Assembly: GCA_964006375.1 (NCBI GenBank)
Contig: OZ023270.1
Location: 55,081,036-55,145,035 of the forward strand
Length of the DNA stretch: 64,000 bases
Direction: 5' to 3'
Source: Tillus elongatus
Taxonomy: Eukaryota; Arthropoda; Insecta; Coleoptera; Cleridae
Shown here piece after piece: positions 37,161 to 48,418 of this stretch. The number at the start of each line of letters is the position of its first letter. Position 1 is the first letter of the stretch. A program made the position numbers and the translations under genes. The notes beneath the pieces were generated by a model that saw nothing but the letters and a program-made list of their open reading frames with translations, was not told where the DNA came from and searched no databases.

Positions 37161-37547
37161 ACTATCTATTGATTTAAAATAATTTGAAAATGGCGGAGAT
37201 TCCGGAAGTATCGGACAATGATAACAACTTGGTTATTTTAAATACAATGACCATGTTTCTATTCTTTTTTTTTGTGATTCTGTGTTGAAGCTTAGGTCCA
37301 CTTTATGCGACATACTACTAACCTAAAACGCCAACTTTCGAAGAACAAAACTGTTTTATGTCAAAACTGACAACTACTCAGTGTTAACAAAATTTGTAAC
37401 AGTGGAACTAACAAAGATAGGACAACAAAATTTTGGCAATAGGCAATTGTGCAAATCATTTACAGGGCGGTCTAAAAAAAGTGTTAAACGTGGTCAAGAC
37501 AAGAGTGTCAAAAAGTAACTTTTTTCAAATGGATGACCTGTATGTTA
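37161..37547. other. Repeat remainder and spacer
   Basis: 37161-37235 completes the dispersed repeat. At 37464-37540 a short stretch starts CAGGGCGGTCTAAAA and its reverse strand starts CAGGTCATCCATTTG, a possible tiny MITE flanked by TA. Nothing else seen. Confidence 0.35.
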
Positions 37548-39062
37548 TAAGCTTTTTAGATGCAAAAGCAAACTCTACAATGACTTGCACTAGCATTCTC
37601 TATACCTAACTCTTCAGGTTGTTGAATTAATTGCAATTAAATATTTAAATTGGTTTGGCATTAACACAAATTCAAGACCAGGAGAGGTAGCCTAAGCTAA
37701 TTTGAAACATAATGGACTTTGAAAATGCAAACAATTTCATTGTCTCTTATAACAAACTTTCAAAATAACTACCATTGCCTTCTAAGCAATTAATCAATTG
37801 TCTTTCGAAACTTTGTACTGTCGCTCTTCCAATTTCTATTGAATGCTAATGATACACGAGCTTGTATTTTTCCGCGGGTGCTAATAGGAGTTTCATACAC
37901 CCTCGATTTAATAGTTTCTCACAAATAAAAGTCCAGCGGGATTAAATCTTGGGATCTTGCTGGCCACAACCCAGGACCTAGTCGCCTAATCCATTGGCCT
38001 GGAAACATTTGGTTTAATTCAAGATCCACTGCAACGGTACAGTGGGCTTGAGCACCGTCTAATTGATACCAGCAATTTGCGCAGTCAGCCAAAGGGATAT
38101 TTTCCAGAAAATTTCGAACCTGGTTAATTAAAATGTCAATATATCTAGCACCGTTTAAGTTTTGATTATTAGATGAAATAGAAAATTCTGAAACATTGCA
38201 AAAACATTAAAGTTAAATCTATGTTGAGAATTTTTTGGCCTGATTGCGACTGGATTTGTATGTGACCAAAGGTGTGAGTTACGCCGATTAATAATACCCA
38301 CTCTAAAAAGTTTTGACTCATCTGTCCAAATATATCTGTGACGAAAATTTGGATATTCTTGTATTTTAACAATCATCATGATCATCATTTCGCAATATTG
38401 CACTTGGTGAAATGGATCTTGTGGGTGTAATTCGTGAACGGTCGAAAACTTGAAATGCATTTTATGTTTATTTAAAATTATCTTTATTGAATTTCGTGAA
38501 TATCCCAGATCACTTACCGCTGAACGAATAGAAGCTCTAGGAGAAACATTAAAACATCCCAAGACAGTTATCTCCACAACTGCATCTGATGTTATTGGTT
38601 TTGGCAAATTGCGAGGCGCAATTACTTTTCCAAAAGTCTTAAAACTTTTTTCAATGTTTTGGAATTTTGTCCTCGCCATCTTTCGATATTGTGGATATAT
38701 GTCATTAAAAACTCGGCAAGTTCGAAGCTTAATTCGACCAATTTATCGATGGATATAAAATAAATTCAGTATGTCCTCATTTGTGTACTTCATGTCACCC
38801 CAAAGATAACACTTGAGATAAATTGTAACAACTTACGTTTAAACCGTGCGTTTAAATGACAGCTATCGACAGATTAATCATTATTTGCATTTTCAAAGAC
38901 TATGCTTTAAACTAGCTTAGGCTATCTCTCTTGGTCTTGAATGTGTGATCATGCCAAACCAATTTAAATCATTGCAATTAGCTCAAATGCATGAAGAGGT
39001 GCGTATAGGGAATGCTAGTGCAAGTCGCTGTAGAGTTTAATTTTGCATCTAACAAGTCTATA
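37548..39062 (-). mobile_element. DD41D mariner-like element, decayed
   Basis: About 190-bp inverted repeats (37548-37740 and about 38872-39062) share TTAGATGCAAAA, ACTTGCACTAGCATTC, AAATTGGTTTGGCAT and TAGCCTAAGCTA, with TATA at both ends. The minus strand from about 38759 to 37745 encodes a transposase in shifting frames: PRASIRSAVSDLGYSRNSIK, YIWTDESKLFRVGIINRRNS, YQLDGAQAHCTVAVDLELNQ, QWIRRLG and WPARSQDLIPLDFYL. Forty-one residues separate the last two catalytic Asp residues. Stops and shifts inactivate it. It abuts the hAT relic at 39065 and probably inserted into it. Confidence 0.8.
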
Positions 39063-39064
39063 TA

Positions 39065-42000
39065 CCGGGTATTCCCTATGAAAAAACTGACTTTTAAAAA
39101 TACTTTTTTAATATAGTTAATAAGATCATTTACTAAAGTAAACTTCTCTCTTATACACTCTGCTCATCTATTAATGCAATGAGCCAAACAAGTTACATGT
39201 AATAAGTTGGAATACAAAATTCTTAAATTTTGCCCGGTCTTAAGCATGTAAAGTGCGGCATCGGATAAAAGTAAAATGAATTTTTCTGATGGGACAATAT
39301 TAGGCAAGAAAAAAATTTGTCAGAGTCTTGAACAAATCTGGTTATAGTTAAATTATTGGATTTTTCAAGTTTTGTTGACGCAAAAAGATAGTATCTGCCT
39401 GGACTCTCTTCCCCTAACACGCCAATTAATGTATGGGCGATATATCTTCCGCACGAATCTGTACTTTCATCTACTACAACATAAAAATAATTTGAACTCA
39501 CAGCATTTCTTATATTCAGTAATGTTTCTTTAAAAATGTTGTCGACGCATGCCTTACGCAAGGTTGACTCGTCAGGGATATTATGCTGGCAGTAATTTTC
39601 TAGAAATTTCTTTAGGTTTGTATTACTTAATTTTGTCAGCGGTATATTGCTGCCAATCATCGCCTTGCATAAATCTTCATTGAACTGCTTCTGGTCGGTT
39701 TATTTTGGTTTCTGTTGAAGGTGCTGCAGGTGGTAGTGGAATTTTCCTTTACGTGATAGTAAAGGTTTTTCACGCCCGAGGAGGTACTACCCCATGCATC
39801 AAGGGGCCGGTGAAGTCCCAACGGACCTTTCCGGTTCTGGTGTATGAGTCGGTTTCCCTTATAAGCAAAAATGATGATGGCTCCTCCTTGTGCAAAACAT
39901 TCCGAAGGTAAAATACCCCTCCATTTGGATCTCCGGGAGAGGGGTGTACGGGGGCGCCAACATCAAGATTTAACATATCCTTCTCCAATATATGTGAGCT
40001 AAATTCTAATCTGAACTTCGTCCACCATTTCCTCCAGGCTAATAGGCCCCAACTCCTCTTCCTCACCGAAACCCAAATCAGTGCAAAACAGCCACTAATC
40101 ACCTTAATTTTCCGGGGTATGAGCTCCTTACTTCCTTTAGATTGCATGGAGGCGTGTGCGCATACGTCCGTAGCAATCTACCCTGCACCAGACTCCCCAA
40201 TTTAGAAGCTGGAAGAAAAGACATGAAACTCTCTCTCAGGGCTGCAACTAAATTTCTCTGTTGCATTTACCGGCCACCTTCTGACAACAACTTTTTCCAG
40301 CTCTTTGACTACCTTTCTGAAAAACCCGACCATCTGATTTCTGAATATCCTTCCTCCTAGGTCACTATTTTTGGTGTCTTCAATGTCCATAATAAGGAAT
40401 GGCTAGGATCTTCAAAAACCGATCCACAAGGGAGAGCAGCGGAGGCCTTTGCAGTCAGCAACTCTTTAGCCAATATGGTTCAGCAACCTACTTACTTTCC
40501 TCGCATCCCAACACACAGCTCAAATCCCTTGGATCTCCTTCTTACTACAAATCCAGAATGCTATAAGATATCAGTCACCGCCCCCCTTGGTCGCTCAGAC
40601 CACGGCATGGTCACTGCTTCCTGCGCAATGCAACCCGAGGTCACACAGTCATCACACCCACGTATCGTTTGGCACTACAACTCCGCAAACTGGGACGAAA
40701 TGCGGGATTACTTTTGCTCATTTCCATGGGCGTCTGTCTGCTTCTCTCATCCTGACCCCTCTGATATCTCACAAAACGTCACCGCAATTATCCAAGCTGG
40801 CATGGAATTATTTATTCCACGTACACAGAAAAACTCTTCAGCCACTCAAAAGCCCTGGTTCTCTCAATCTTGTGACAAGGCCAGACTTGAAAAGGTTAAA
40901 GCTCACAAAGCGCTTCTACACAATCCTTGTCAAGAAAACCGCCAAGCATTTAATGACGCAAGAAACCGCTATGTCCGCATTCTTTCTGAGGCAAAAAACT
41001 CGTTTAATAACCACATCAAAAACAAAGTCCTATGGCCTACCACCAAAACTCTGTACATGGACAGCAAACTTCCTCTCCAACCGGAGCATTTCTGTTGTCG
41101 TGGATGGCCATTCCTCTAAACTATATCCAATTAATGCAGGAGTTCCTCAAGGTTCAGATTTAGCCCCTACTCTGTTTCTTCTCCACATCAATGACCTCCT
41201 CTCTAGCACATCTAACCCAGTTCACAGTTACGCGGACGACAGCACCCTCCACTCAAATATACAATATTCTAAGCCTGTCTCTTTGGCCCAATTAGATGAG
41301 GATCGCAGACTCAGTGAGGGTTCTGTCTCCGCGGATCTCCAAAAAATATTAGGCTGGGGAAGTAGAAATCTTGTACAATTCAACCCCACCAAATCTCAGT
41401 TTTGCTTCCTTTCTCATAAAAGATACACCAACCTTAAACCCATCACAATGAACAACCAAGTTATTCAAAGTAATGAGTCATTTTCACTTGTTGGAATTTC
41501 TGTGGATCGAAATCTCAATTGGCACCAACATGTCACATCAATTTCAGAAACGGCTGCTAAGAAATTAGGTTTCCTCTACCGGGCTCGCAAATACTTTTCA
41601 CCAGCTAATCTCTATACCTTATATACTTCGCAAATAAGGCCAAACCTCGAATACTGCTCCCACATCTGGGGTGCTGCTGCCGCTTCTACACTCGCTATCA
41701 TGGACTCCATTCAGAAGAGAGCTATACGTCTCATCGGTGACCCTAACCTAACCCAAAGGCTGACATCTTTTGCCCACCGACGTGCCGTTGGTGACCTCTC
41801 TCTCTCTCTCTCTCTCTTTTATAGATATCTGCACGGGCACTGCTCAGAGGAGCTTTCTTCCATAGTTCCTCCACCTGCTGCCCCCAACAGATCTACCAGG
41901 GGAACAGAGCGAATGCACCCTCTTACTGTCCAGGTCACCAGACATAGAACATCTTGTTATGCCCGCTCTTTTGTCCCGAGGACTTGCAAGTTGTGGAATT

Positions 42001-42600
42001 CCTTGCCGGCGCATGTGTTTCCTTCTCCTCCGAACCTCCAAACCTTCAAGTCCAGAATTAACAAGTTGCCTTTTTCCTCCTTGTCGACACATACGGTACG
42101 ATAGTATTTAGGCTGTAAGCGCTCGTGGTGTGCTGTTGAAATAAACAAATAAAAAAAGGTCACTTTTTAAGGTTTGCTGTGATGTTGCACCTTCTCCAAC
42201 TTTCCGCATGTTGAGAATATGAGTTGCGATTTTGACATGTTGAGCCACAATGAACTTTTTGTCGGCATGAACCTGTAGTGATAAAAAAACAACAAAAATC
42301 TTAAATTTCTTTGTTGAGCAATTTCTAAAAGAAAGATGGGTTTATTTTGGGCCAAAATTAGTTTGACACTTTTTTTTGTGAAAATGAAAATCTTATTGTC
42401 GGTGTAACTATTAAATTTTATTTTTGCTATATAAATTTTATGGATACATTTACTTGCAAATAAATAAAAAATATATGTAGTAAAAAACAACAAGTACTTA
42501 CAATTTTTGAACACACAGTACAAAAATTTCGATCCCATGTAAATTCACGGTAATTCTTTATCCACAACGGATAAAATTTTGTTTTAGGCATTCTAATTGA
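39065..42600 (-). pseudogene. hAT-like (CGGBP1/BED-type) transposase relic, split by LINE-A copy 2
   Basis: The N-terminal part (42600-42158, minus strand) reads MPKTKFYPLWIKNYREFTWD, NFCTVCSKIV, then ADKKFIVAQHVKIATHILNM. This is a degenerate zinc-finger start as in CGGBP1-like hAT proteins. The C-terminal part (39694-39065) continues QKQFNEDLCKAMIGSNIPLT, VSSNYFYVVVDESTDSCGRY, YMLKTGQNLRILY and LLHVTCLAHCINR, then IREKFTLVNDLIN. The VDESTD and CLAH blocks are hAT catalytic-core landmarks. The two parts are in order and separated only by the LINE at 39695-42157. The end is cut off by the mariner element. Confidence 0.75.
39695..42157 (+). pseudogene. LINE family A copy 2, internally deleted
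   Basis: The endonuclease begins at about 39958 (QLLFLTETQIS, LHGGVCAYVRS, FCCIYRPPS-type blocks, NVHNKEWLGSSKTD). RT parts follow: YGLPPKLCTWTANFLSNRS, VPQGSDLAPTLF, SYADDSTLHSN. The C-terminus reads PRTCKLWNSLPAHVFPSP, ending at 42104. The 3' tail is AATAAACAAATAAAAAAA. About 730 bp of RT is missing at about 41030, where AAGTCCT joins ATGGCCTACC through a shared CCT. A stop at 40360 and the frame change at the deletion inactivate it. GGTC at both ends is a possible short target duplication within hAT. Confidence 0.88.
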
Positions 42601-43194
42601 CAACATTTTGTTCACTTTCAACACTTCCAAAAATATGTTGCGCACCGAATTTTTAGCGCTCTTGCTAAGAGGAACTGGGTGATTCCAAATAATATTTACT
42701 AAACTGTCGGTCATTCTTGCATTTGGAATTCAATCTTTATTATTTGTACCTCGATTTCTGGTAATTACAATCATCTGGGTTTTTCCCGATTCCGATTATA
42801 TAATATAATGGGCTATTTATCATCGTCTATGATTCTACGAATTTCATCGGCCGCCTTTCCCAGCGTTAAGTTTCAGGAACTGCACTGTCAGTCTTTATAT
42901 TTTTAAGTCTAAGTAAATATAATAAACCAGACAATATAGCTTTATATCCTTTGTGTTTGACATAATTTGAAAATTTGTGACAAAAGATGCAAAACTTGCT
43001 GCTTGATTGACAACAATGCATTTTCTACGAAAAAATGCAAAAAATTCAAGAAATCGCAAATTGCACCTTTTCCGTGACTTAGTGATATGTCTCATAAAGT
43101 CAATCTAAAATTCAACATAGAATCATAAAAAAAATTAAAAAAAGCATGGCCATTCGATTTAAAATAACTAAGTTGTTCACTATGTGAAAACTGC
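42601..43194. other. AT-rich sequence upstream of the hAT relic
   Basis: Possibly the 5' non-coding part of the hAT element on the minus strand. No terminal inverted repeat was identified and no other feature seen. Confidence 0.35.
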
Positions 43195-43258
43195 AACCTG
43201 TGATGAGCACTGATAAGTACACTTGGCGAAACCAAATCACCACAACACATTTTAAAGA

Positions 43259-43299
43259 CCTTACGATCGTTTCGCCGACAACGTCAGCGTCATCAGAGG
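43259..43299 (-). ncRNA. Hammerhead-ribozyme-like motif 3a
   Basis: On the minus strand CCT, CTGATGA, an extra C, and helix II GCTGAC with GTCGGC closing a GTT loop are followed by GAA, ACGATCGT, then A at the cleavage position and AGG. Compared with motif 2, one helix II pair changes from A-U to G-C on both strands and another from U-A to U-G, so pairing is kept. The cleavage base is A instead of C, which is permitted (H) but usually slower. Confidence 0.6.
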
Positions 43300-43342
43300 A
43301 TGAAAAATTCATTATTTTTCTTAAAAATTCATTATTTTTAAT

Positions 43343-43383
43343 TCTCTGATGACGCTGACGTTGTGAACGAAACGATGGTAAGG
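43343..43383 (+). ncRNA. Hammerhead-ribozyme-like motif 3b, degenerate
   Basis: TCT, CTGATGA (43346-43352), an extra C, GCTGAC, GTT and GTGAAC, then GAA, ACGATGGT, A, AGG. Helix II has mismatches and helix III is damaged (ACGATGGT is no longer self-complementary), so this copy is probably inactive. Confidence 0.4.
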
Positions 43384-43435
43384 TCTTTAAATGGTGTTAT
43401 GGTGATTTGGGTTATCCAAGTGTACTTAACTAAGT

Positions 43436-43575
43436 TGTTATCAATTTCCAATGCTTCCGGAAGTTCAGCCATTTTGGAATTATTTAAATCAATAGATAAT
43501 GGACTCTAAAAATTTCCTACCAAATTTTGATCTGCTAGCCTTTGCGGTTCTCCAAATACTGCTAACCAACGGTGA
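43436..43575 (-). repeat. Second copy of the dispersed repeat, uninterrupted
   Basis: The reverse strand contains CACCGTTGGTTAGCAG, TATTTGGAGAACCGCAAA, ATCTATTGATTTAAAT, CTTCCGGAAG and GATAACAACTTAGTT in the order seen around 32372-32455 and 37161-37235. It serves as the empty-site control for the LINE-B copy 3 insertion. Confidence 0.65.
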
Positions 43576-44219
43576 CTGTGGGATACGTTATATATGTTGT
43601 TGACTAAATATCTCTTCTGTTGTATTAGCACATTAATTATTTGCATAAAAAACTGAAATCATTTCCACCCTCTGTTCAGTTGAGTAAACAATTTTGTGGA
43701 ATAACTGCACAAGCAACAATAACCTGATGGACAAATAAAATGAAGATCACTTGTACACTAAGGTTTCTTCGAAAATAAAGAAACCGAAGAGCACAATTTA
43801 ATCATTATCAGGAGCAATTAAAAAAATTATCAACTCTCACTTTTTCGTAAGAGATAATCATATAAAACAATCAACAAAACGCGGATAAATTTGTAGCAAA
43901 TTAAATAAAACCCTTTCTCATCTTTAGGAGCCAATTACTCAGAACCCACTGCTTCAAATTTTAAAATTAAGACACCGATGAAAATATATTCATACCAGCT
44001 CTATCATGATGTGCTACTTGACTCCCTTATTATTTATGATTTTAGGTGTGGATCGCACACTGCACAAGGACTGGTGTTGCAACGTTGAAAATAACTCTAA
44101 AAGTCTTCCCCCTTGAAAGCATAATTTATCTCTTTAAGCGAAAATCACGAAAGTGCCCCCAAAACACGCCTGTTTTGTTTTCAAGTGGCCACCTTGTATA
44201 TCTCATTATATGAAACCAA
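43576..44219. other. AT-rich stretch without recognisable feature
   Basis: No coding frame, structured RNA or shared repeat recognised. Confidence 0.4.
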
Positions 44220-44620
44220 TTTTTTAATCCACCTTGTCAAATTCTGTTTATAGGTCTATAAAAGCAATAAAGCACTTGATTCTACTCAAGACCTCCTTCT
44301 TCTGTTGTCCTAACCGTAAGTACCAGCACCGCTTCTCTAGTTCTTCAGCCGCATTTGAATACAAACTAGTCTTCCTCCAGGTATTTAAAATTTGGTTTTT
44401 ATTCTGTTTTGCACTATAATAAGCAGAATCTTCGCTATCTCACTGCACACACATTGTACTCTGCTGGTTGCATTTCACGCGTTTACTGTTTTCGCCATAG
44501 TAATAATTTTCCTCTTCATAAACTCACCGAGCCGCTCTTCCGATTTATATCACTTGGTAGGGAAACTTCTGTTATTTTTTCATTAGACTTTTTAGATTTA
44601 TTGGTAATGCATCTACACTA
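44220..44620 (-). pseudogene. LINE reverse-transcriptase fragment
   Basis: With shifts, the minus strand reads EIAKILLIIVQNRIKTKF, then a degenerate EDQFGF-like part, then TREAVLVLTVRTTEEGG. This matches the RT fingers of insect APE-type LINEs (NR...KLEE.L.EDQFGFR...GTREAI). Part of it is also similar to 54480-54600. Heavily decayed. Confidence 0.4.
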
Positions 44621-44699
44621 GGAGTTTTCTTTGCCTAAGCTCTTTGAGAAATTAAAAACCAATGATAAAAACAAAAATTGGACCGCAAAAATGGATATA

Positions 44700-45060
44700 A
44701 GCTAAACGGCCAACAACTCTAACAAGTGGATGCGTGAAGGAGTATTATTACGGATGATAAAATAGAGTAAACATAGCAAAGAACTGAGCAGGAAGACCGC
44801 GGTAGCAAAGCAGGCATTCAGAACTAAGTATTATACATTTTAGCTTGGAGCTGAGGCATGTCACAATTATGAAGTGTTATAATGTATGTGGAGGAAACTT
44901 GGACTTTAAATAAGCAGGACAGAACCAAATGGAAATTTGAAATGCCGACATGAAGAAAAACGGCAAGCGCATCCATAGAAAGACCAATAAACGTGTGTTA
45001 GAAGAGGTGAGAGAAAAAAATGCTTGTTAAACAAAATTCAGAGGGTGTGCTGACAAAAAT
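44700..45060 (+). pseudogene. LINE C-terminal fragment, related to 890-1235
   Basis: The segment 44885-45010 (GGACTTTAAATAAGCAGGA, GACATGAAGAAAAACGGCAA, AGAAAGACCAATAAACGTGT) matches 860-970. Upstream, AVAKQAFRTKYYTF matches the thumb region of the same protein type. There are many stops. Confidence 0.5.
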
Positions 45061-45317
45061 GTAAAACAAATCAAAACTATCTTACCTGTTATTATCAAGT
45101 TATTATACTGTACAGAGTAATTTCAACATATTTAGAACACCCTGTATAATATTGCACACTAAAAGGAAATTATTAACGGTATGTACGAGATCTCGGTAAC
45201 TAAAAAACAAAGGCGACTTAGGGATGTCACTATTTGAATAATTACTATTTTTCGAATGTGGATAAGAAAGCATAATGCTTCTTTAATTTCTTTCATGTTA
45301 GCTTAACACAATTTTAC

Positions 45318-45670
45318 AGAACCTCGGTGGTTCAGGGGTAAGAACGTGTGCCTCTGAACCGAAGGGTACTGGGTTCGATCCCAGGGTACTCCTTACACTT
45401 TTTCAGTACAAACTGTAAAATTGACATCAACCGAGGTTCTGGCATTTTATTTGAGCAAGTGGAATGTCTGCACGTTCCGCCCTTCGGAGGGGGCGTAAAG
45501 CCGCCGGTCCCGTGTCCATGGGATGTTGGGTACGTTAAAGATCCCTACCCTCCTTACAGAAAGGCAGGGGTTCCGCAAAATTTCCAGGATAGTGAGGTGA
45601 AACTGCTCCCTGGCGTCGGTGATTGGCCATAGTCGCGCAAATAGGCCGACGTTAAAGAAACAAAACACAC
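45318..45670 (+). mobile_element. SINE copy 1 (tRNA head, GC-rich conserved body)
   Basis: ACACAATTTTAC at 45306-45317 and 45671-45682 is a 12-bp target duplication bracketing 353 bp. The head has a tRNA-like A region (GGTTCAGGGGTAAGAAC) and an exact B box, GGTTCGATCCC, at 45372-45382. The body includes a hairpin (CGCCCTTCGGAGGGGGCG), the conserved string GGGTACGTTAAAGATCCC, and a tail ACGTTAAAGAAACAAAACAC with CA repeats. The central 'GTTAAAGATCCC' part resembles SINE cores shared across invertebrates (from memory, unverified). A LINE partner was not found. Confidence 0.85.
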
Positions 45671-45682
45671 ACACAATTTTAC

Positions 45683-46130
45683 GTATTTAGAGAAACTATA
45701 AGGGTAGGCTTCACTGAAATAAAACAATTCTTTGGAGTGCTTTGCATTAAATAACGGTCACAAATAGAAATATTGCAATGTATCTTATTGACTTGAAAAT
45801 TAATCAATATTTACTAAATTCGTTCTCATTCTAAACAATAAAAATTATACTTGAATAAATTTTTACAACACATAATTAAATGGTGGTTAGAGATTCCCAA
45901 CAAGCCAAGAGTCCTGATATTTTTCTTACATGAATTAGTTACCCTGTTTAACCTTTTTGTGGCAACGTCTAAGGGGGTCGTTATTATTTACTTGAAATTT
46001 ACAATTATTGTTTATAAACTTTTCAACTACAATTTAAACAAAAGAGACAATAAACAATTAAGGATCATATAAAATTTTACAACGAAAAACTTCTTAAACT
46101 CTCGGATACAGTCAATGTGAGTATTACACA
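45683..46130. other. AT-rich spacer
   Basis: No feature recognised between SINE copy 1 and the reversed HINE copy at 46131. Confidence 0.4.
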
Positions 46131-46715
<585 letters not shown>

Positions 46716-47480
46716 GACAATGAATTAAAAATCACAATGATTAGTCTGATATCTTGGATCTTGACAAAATAACTGGAAGTTAATCTCTATTTGATTATAT
46801 GTTCTTGCCAAAGAGGCAGAGACAACACGGCTTAACAATTCTCTAGTTAATACTGTATGCATCAGTTCCGACCGCTGCTCCGGCGGGGGTGGTGGGGGTC
46901 CTTTTCCAGATTGGTTATGAGAATAATATCTCAAGGACAACAATCATCCCTAGTTTAAAGACATGTCGTGAAGGAAAAGCGTAACGATGCAGTGTAACGA
47001 TAGAGGGTATCCTTAACGGAAATGCATTTTTAACGGAAAGCCCCTATTCCTTAAACAAATCGTTAAGGTTGTTCATGGTCATATTGGTCTAACCCTTATC
47101 TCCGTTATCAACGAAGAGGCTCGGTGGCACATAAGACGCCGACATTTGTAGTAGGTAACTCACAATCTTTTACAACTGACTAGAATTTACGCAAAAAAAG
47201 ATTTTAACTTGTTCTCAATTACTCAACACTATTAAATACATAGATAGCTACATTATAGCTTAATCACAGCATAAATGCTGTGGAGTTGTCTCAGGCCTTA
47301 AACGCGGCCAAGATATTTATCTAACCATTCGCTTGGCTGAGGAGCTGGTGATATCTGCCCGTCCGTCGTACAAACCACAGCTGGAGTGTCTTCGAGCCCA
47401 GAAAAGCACGCCTGAATCCTCAACGGCCTTTTTTGCGCTCTCTCATTGGCTGTCATCTGTTACCGGACACCCCGGCCTCT
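46716..47480. other. Unassigned sequence
   Basis: No clear feature. An AACG-rich stretch at about 46978-47075 (GTAACGATGCAGTGTAACGA, TTAACGGAAATGC, TTAACGGAAAGCC, ATCGTTAAGG) has internal direct and inverted similarity and may be a small degraded inverted-repeat element. Confidence 0.35.
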
Positions 47481-47690
47481 GTCTTTTCTTTATACTTGTT
47501 GATCGATATGTTCAACGTCTTTTTGGTATCATAACGCTCATGCGGTCATATTTTAAGAATAGACACTTATACTTATTTGAAGGAAACATACTTGTAAAAA
47601 AGAAAAGAGGTATACCAAAAGGGAAAAGTCTTTCCCATTAGTGCTTTTTCAAATTTTTAAAATGGGCGGGCTCATATTGTCTGGGTTTAT
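47480..47690 (+). pseudogene. Possible LINE reverse-transcriptase fragment
   Basis: The frame reads ITLMRSYFKNRHLYLFEGNI, then LVKKKRGIPKGKSLSH and a stop. It fits the RT region between motifs A and B of jockey-like LINEs (SYL.NR....G....GVPQGS.LSP), with GIPKGKSLSH as motif B. Telomerase was considered and is less likely. Too short for a firm call. Confidence 0.35.
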
Positions 47691-48418
47691 CTTCTGTTAT
47701 TCGTCTATATAATTTTTCTTACAACTAATTTTCTCTCTATGTTACAGTCGATAGTTACAATTGTGAAAATAAGTAAACGACTGAGTTCGAAAAGGAAAGC
47801 ATAAAAAAGTGATATCGCAATTAGTGACTGGGAGTTGATATATCCTGCAGTATAACATAGCTTGCCGTATGCCAGTAAGTGTCAGTTCTGAAACAAAAGT
47901 TGACTTTGCCTCGTTGAATTTTGATATTCGAATCTCTTATTAGGTTACTAACGATGATTAGTTTTGTTACGTCCAGTCATACCTTTAGCTGTTGGTTGCT
48001 AAAATAGTTTCCCTCCGCCAGCTGCTGTCTTCCATCTACCAAGATTATATTGGTAATGAATCTGGGAACAGGCACGGAACCATGTTCTCCTAGAACTAAC
48101 AGCACGTATCACGGATTTATCAGATATATTTCCCGATAATTGCACCTCTCAAGAGACGCTCTCACCAGCTAATCTCGTAATCGACGTACTGTTTTGTATG
48201 AAAAAGAAAACACGATGTATTCCTGATTTCTGATTTAACAATTGCATTATGTTGCATCTCAAAAGGATTCTGTGATGCAGCGGTACGGTGTAGTGGTTGG
48301 ATTGAGGCTAATAATGTTTTGAATATCCTAAGTTGTGTTTATCCAGTTTCTTATGGAACGTGCACGAGTGTTTTCAAATTTTGTCGTTTAAGTTATGAGG
48401 AAGTATTTAGTTCATGCA
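47691..48418. other. Unassigned sequence
   Basis: No coding frame or shared repeat recognised. GGTGTAGTGGTTGG near 48289 looks like a pol III A box but has no B box. Confidence 0.35.

Larger units (their letters stand above)
32372..37235 (+). repeat. Dispersed repeat interrupted by LINE-B copy 3
   Basis: 32372-32455 and 37161-37235 join into a sequence that also occurs uninterrupted, in opposite orientation, at 43436-43575. Shared landmarks are GTATTTGGAGAACCGCAAA, ATCTATTGATTTAAA, TTCCGGAAG and GATAACAACTT. This independent uninterrupted copy confirms the LINE insertion point. The repeat's class is unknown. Confidence 0.65.
43195..43435. mobile_element. Fold-back repeat with two opposed hammerhead-like motifs
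   Basis: The left arm (GATGAGCACTGATAAGTAC, AACCAAATCACCACAACAC, TTTTAAAGACCTTACGATCG) and the right arm (GATGGTAAGGTCTTTAAA, GTGATTTGGGTTATCC, AAGTGTACTTA) are inverted copies. Between them are two direct copies of AAAAATTCATTATTTTT. Each arm carries one hammerhead-like motif, pointing outwards on opposite strands. It is a second member of the family at 12226-12450. Confidence 0.6.

Noticed and set aside
37464..37547. 84-bp MITE with CAGG(G/T)C termini
   Set aside because: The inverted match is only about 10 bp and imperfect; not enough to call.
45318..45392. A genuine tRNA gene
   Set aside because: The same head plus a 280-bp body and target duplication recurs three times, so it is a SINE. 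No proper acceptor stem is formed.
47480..47650. Idea of a telomerase fragment because of RGIPKGKSLSH
   Set aside because: The preceding SYFKNR block fits jockey-like LINE RT better, and no other telomerase motif is visible.
48286..48330. tRNA-like A box (GGTGTAGTGGTTGG)
   Set aside because: No B box or tRNA fold follows within 80 bp. Coincidence or a destroyed SINE head.
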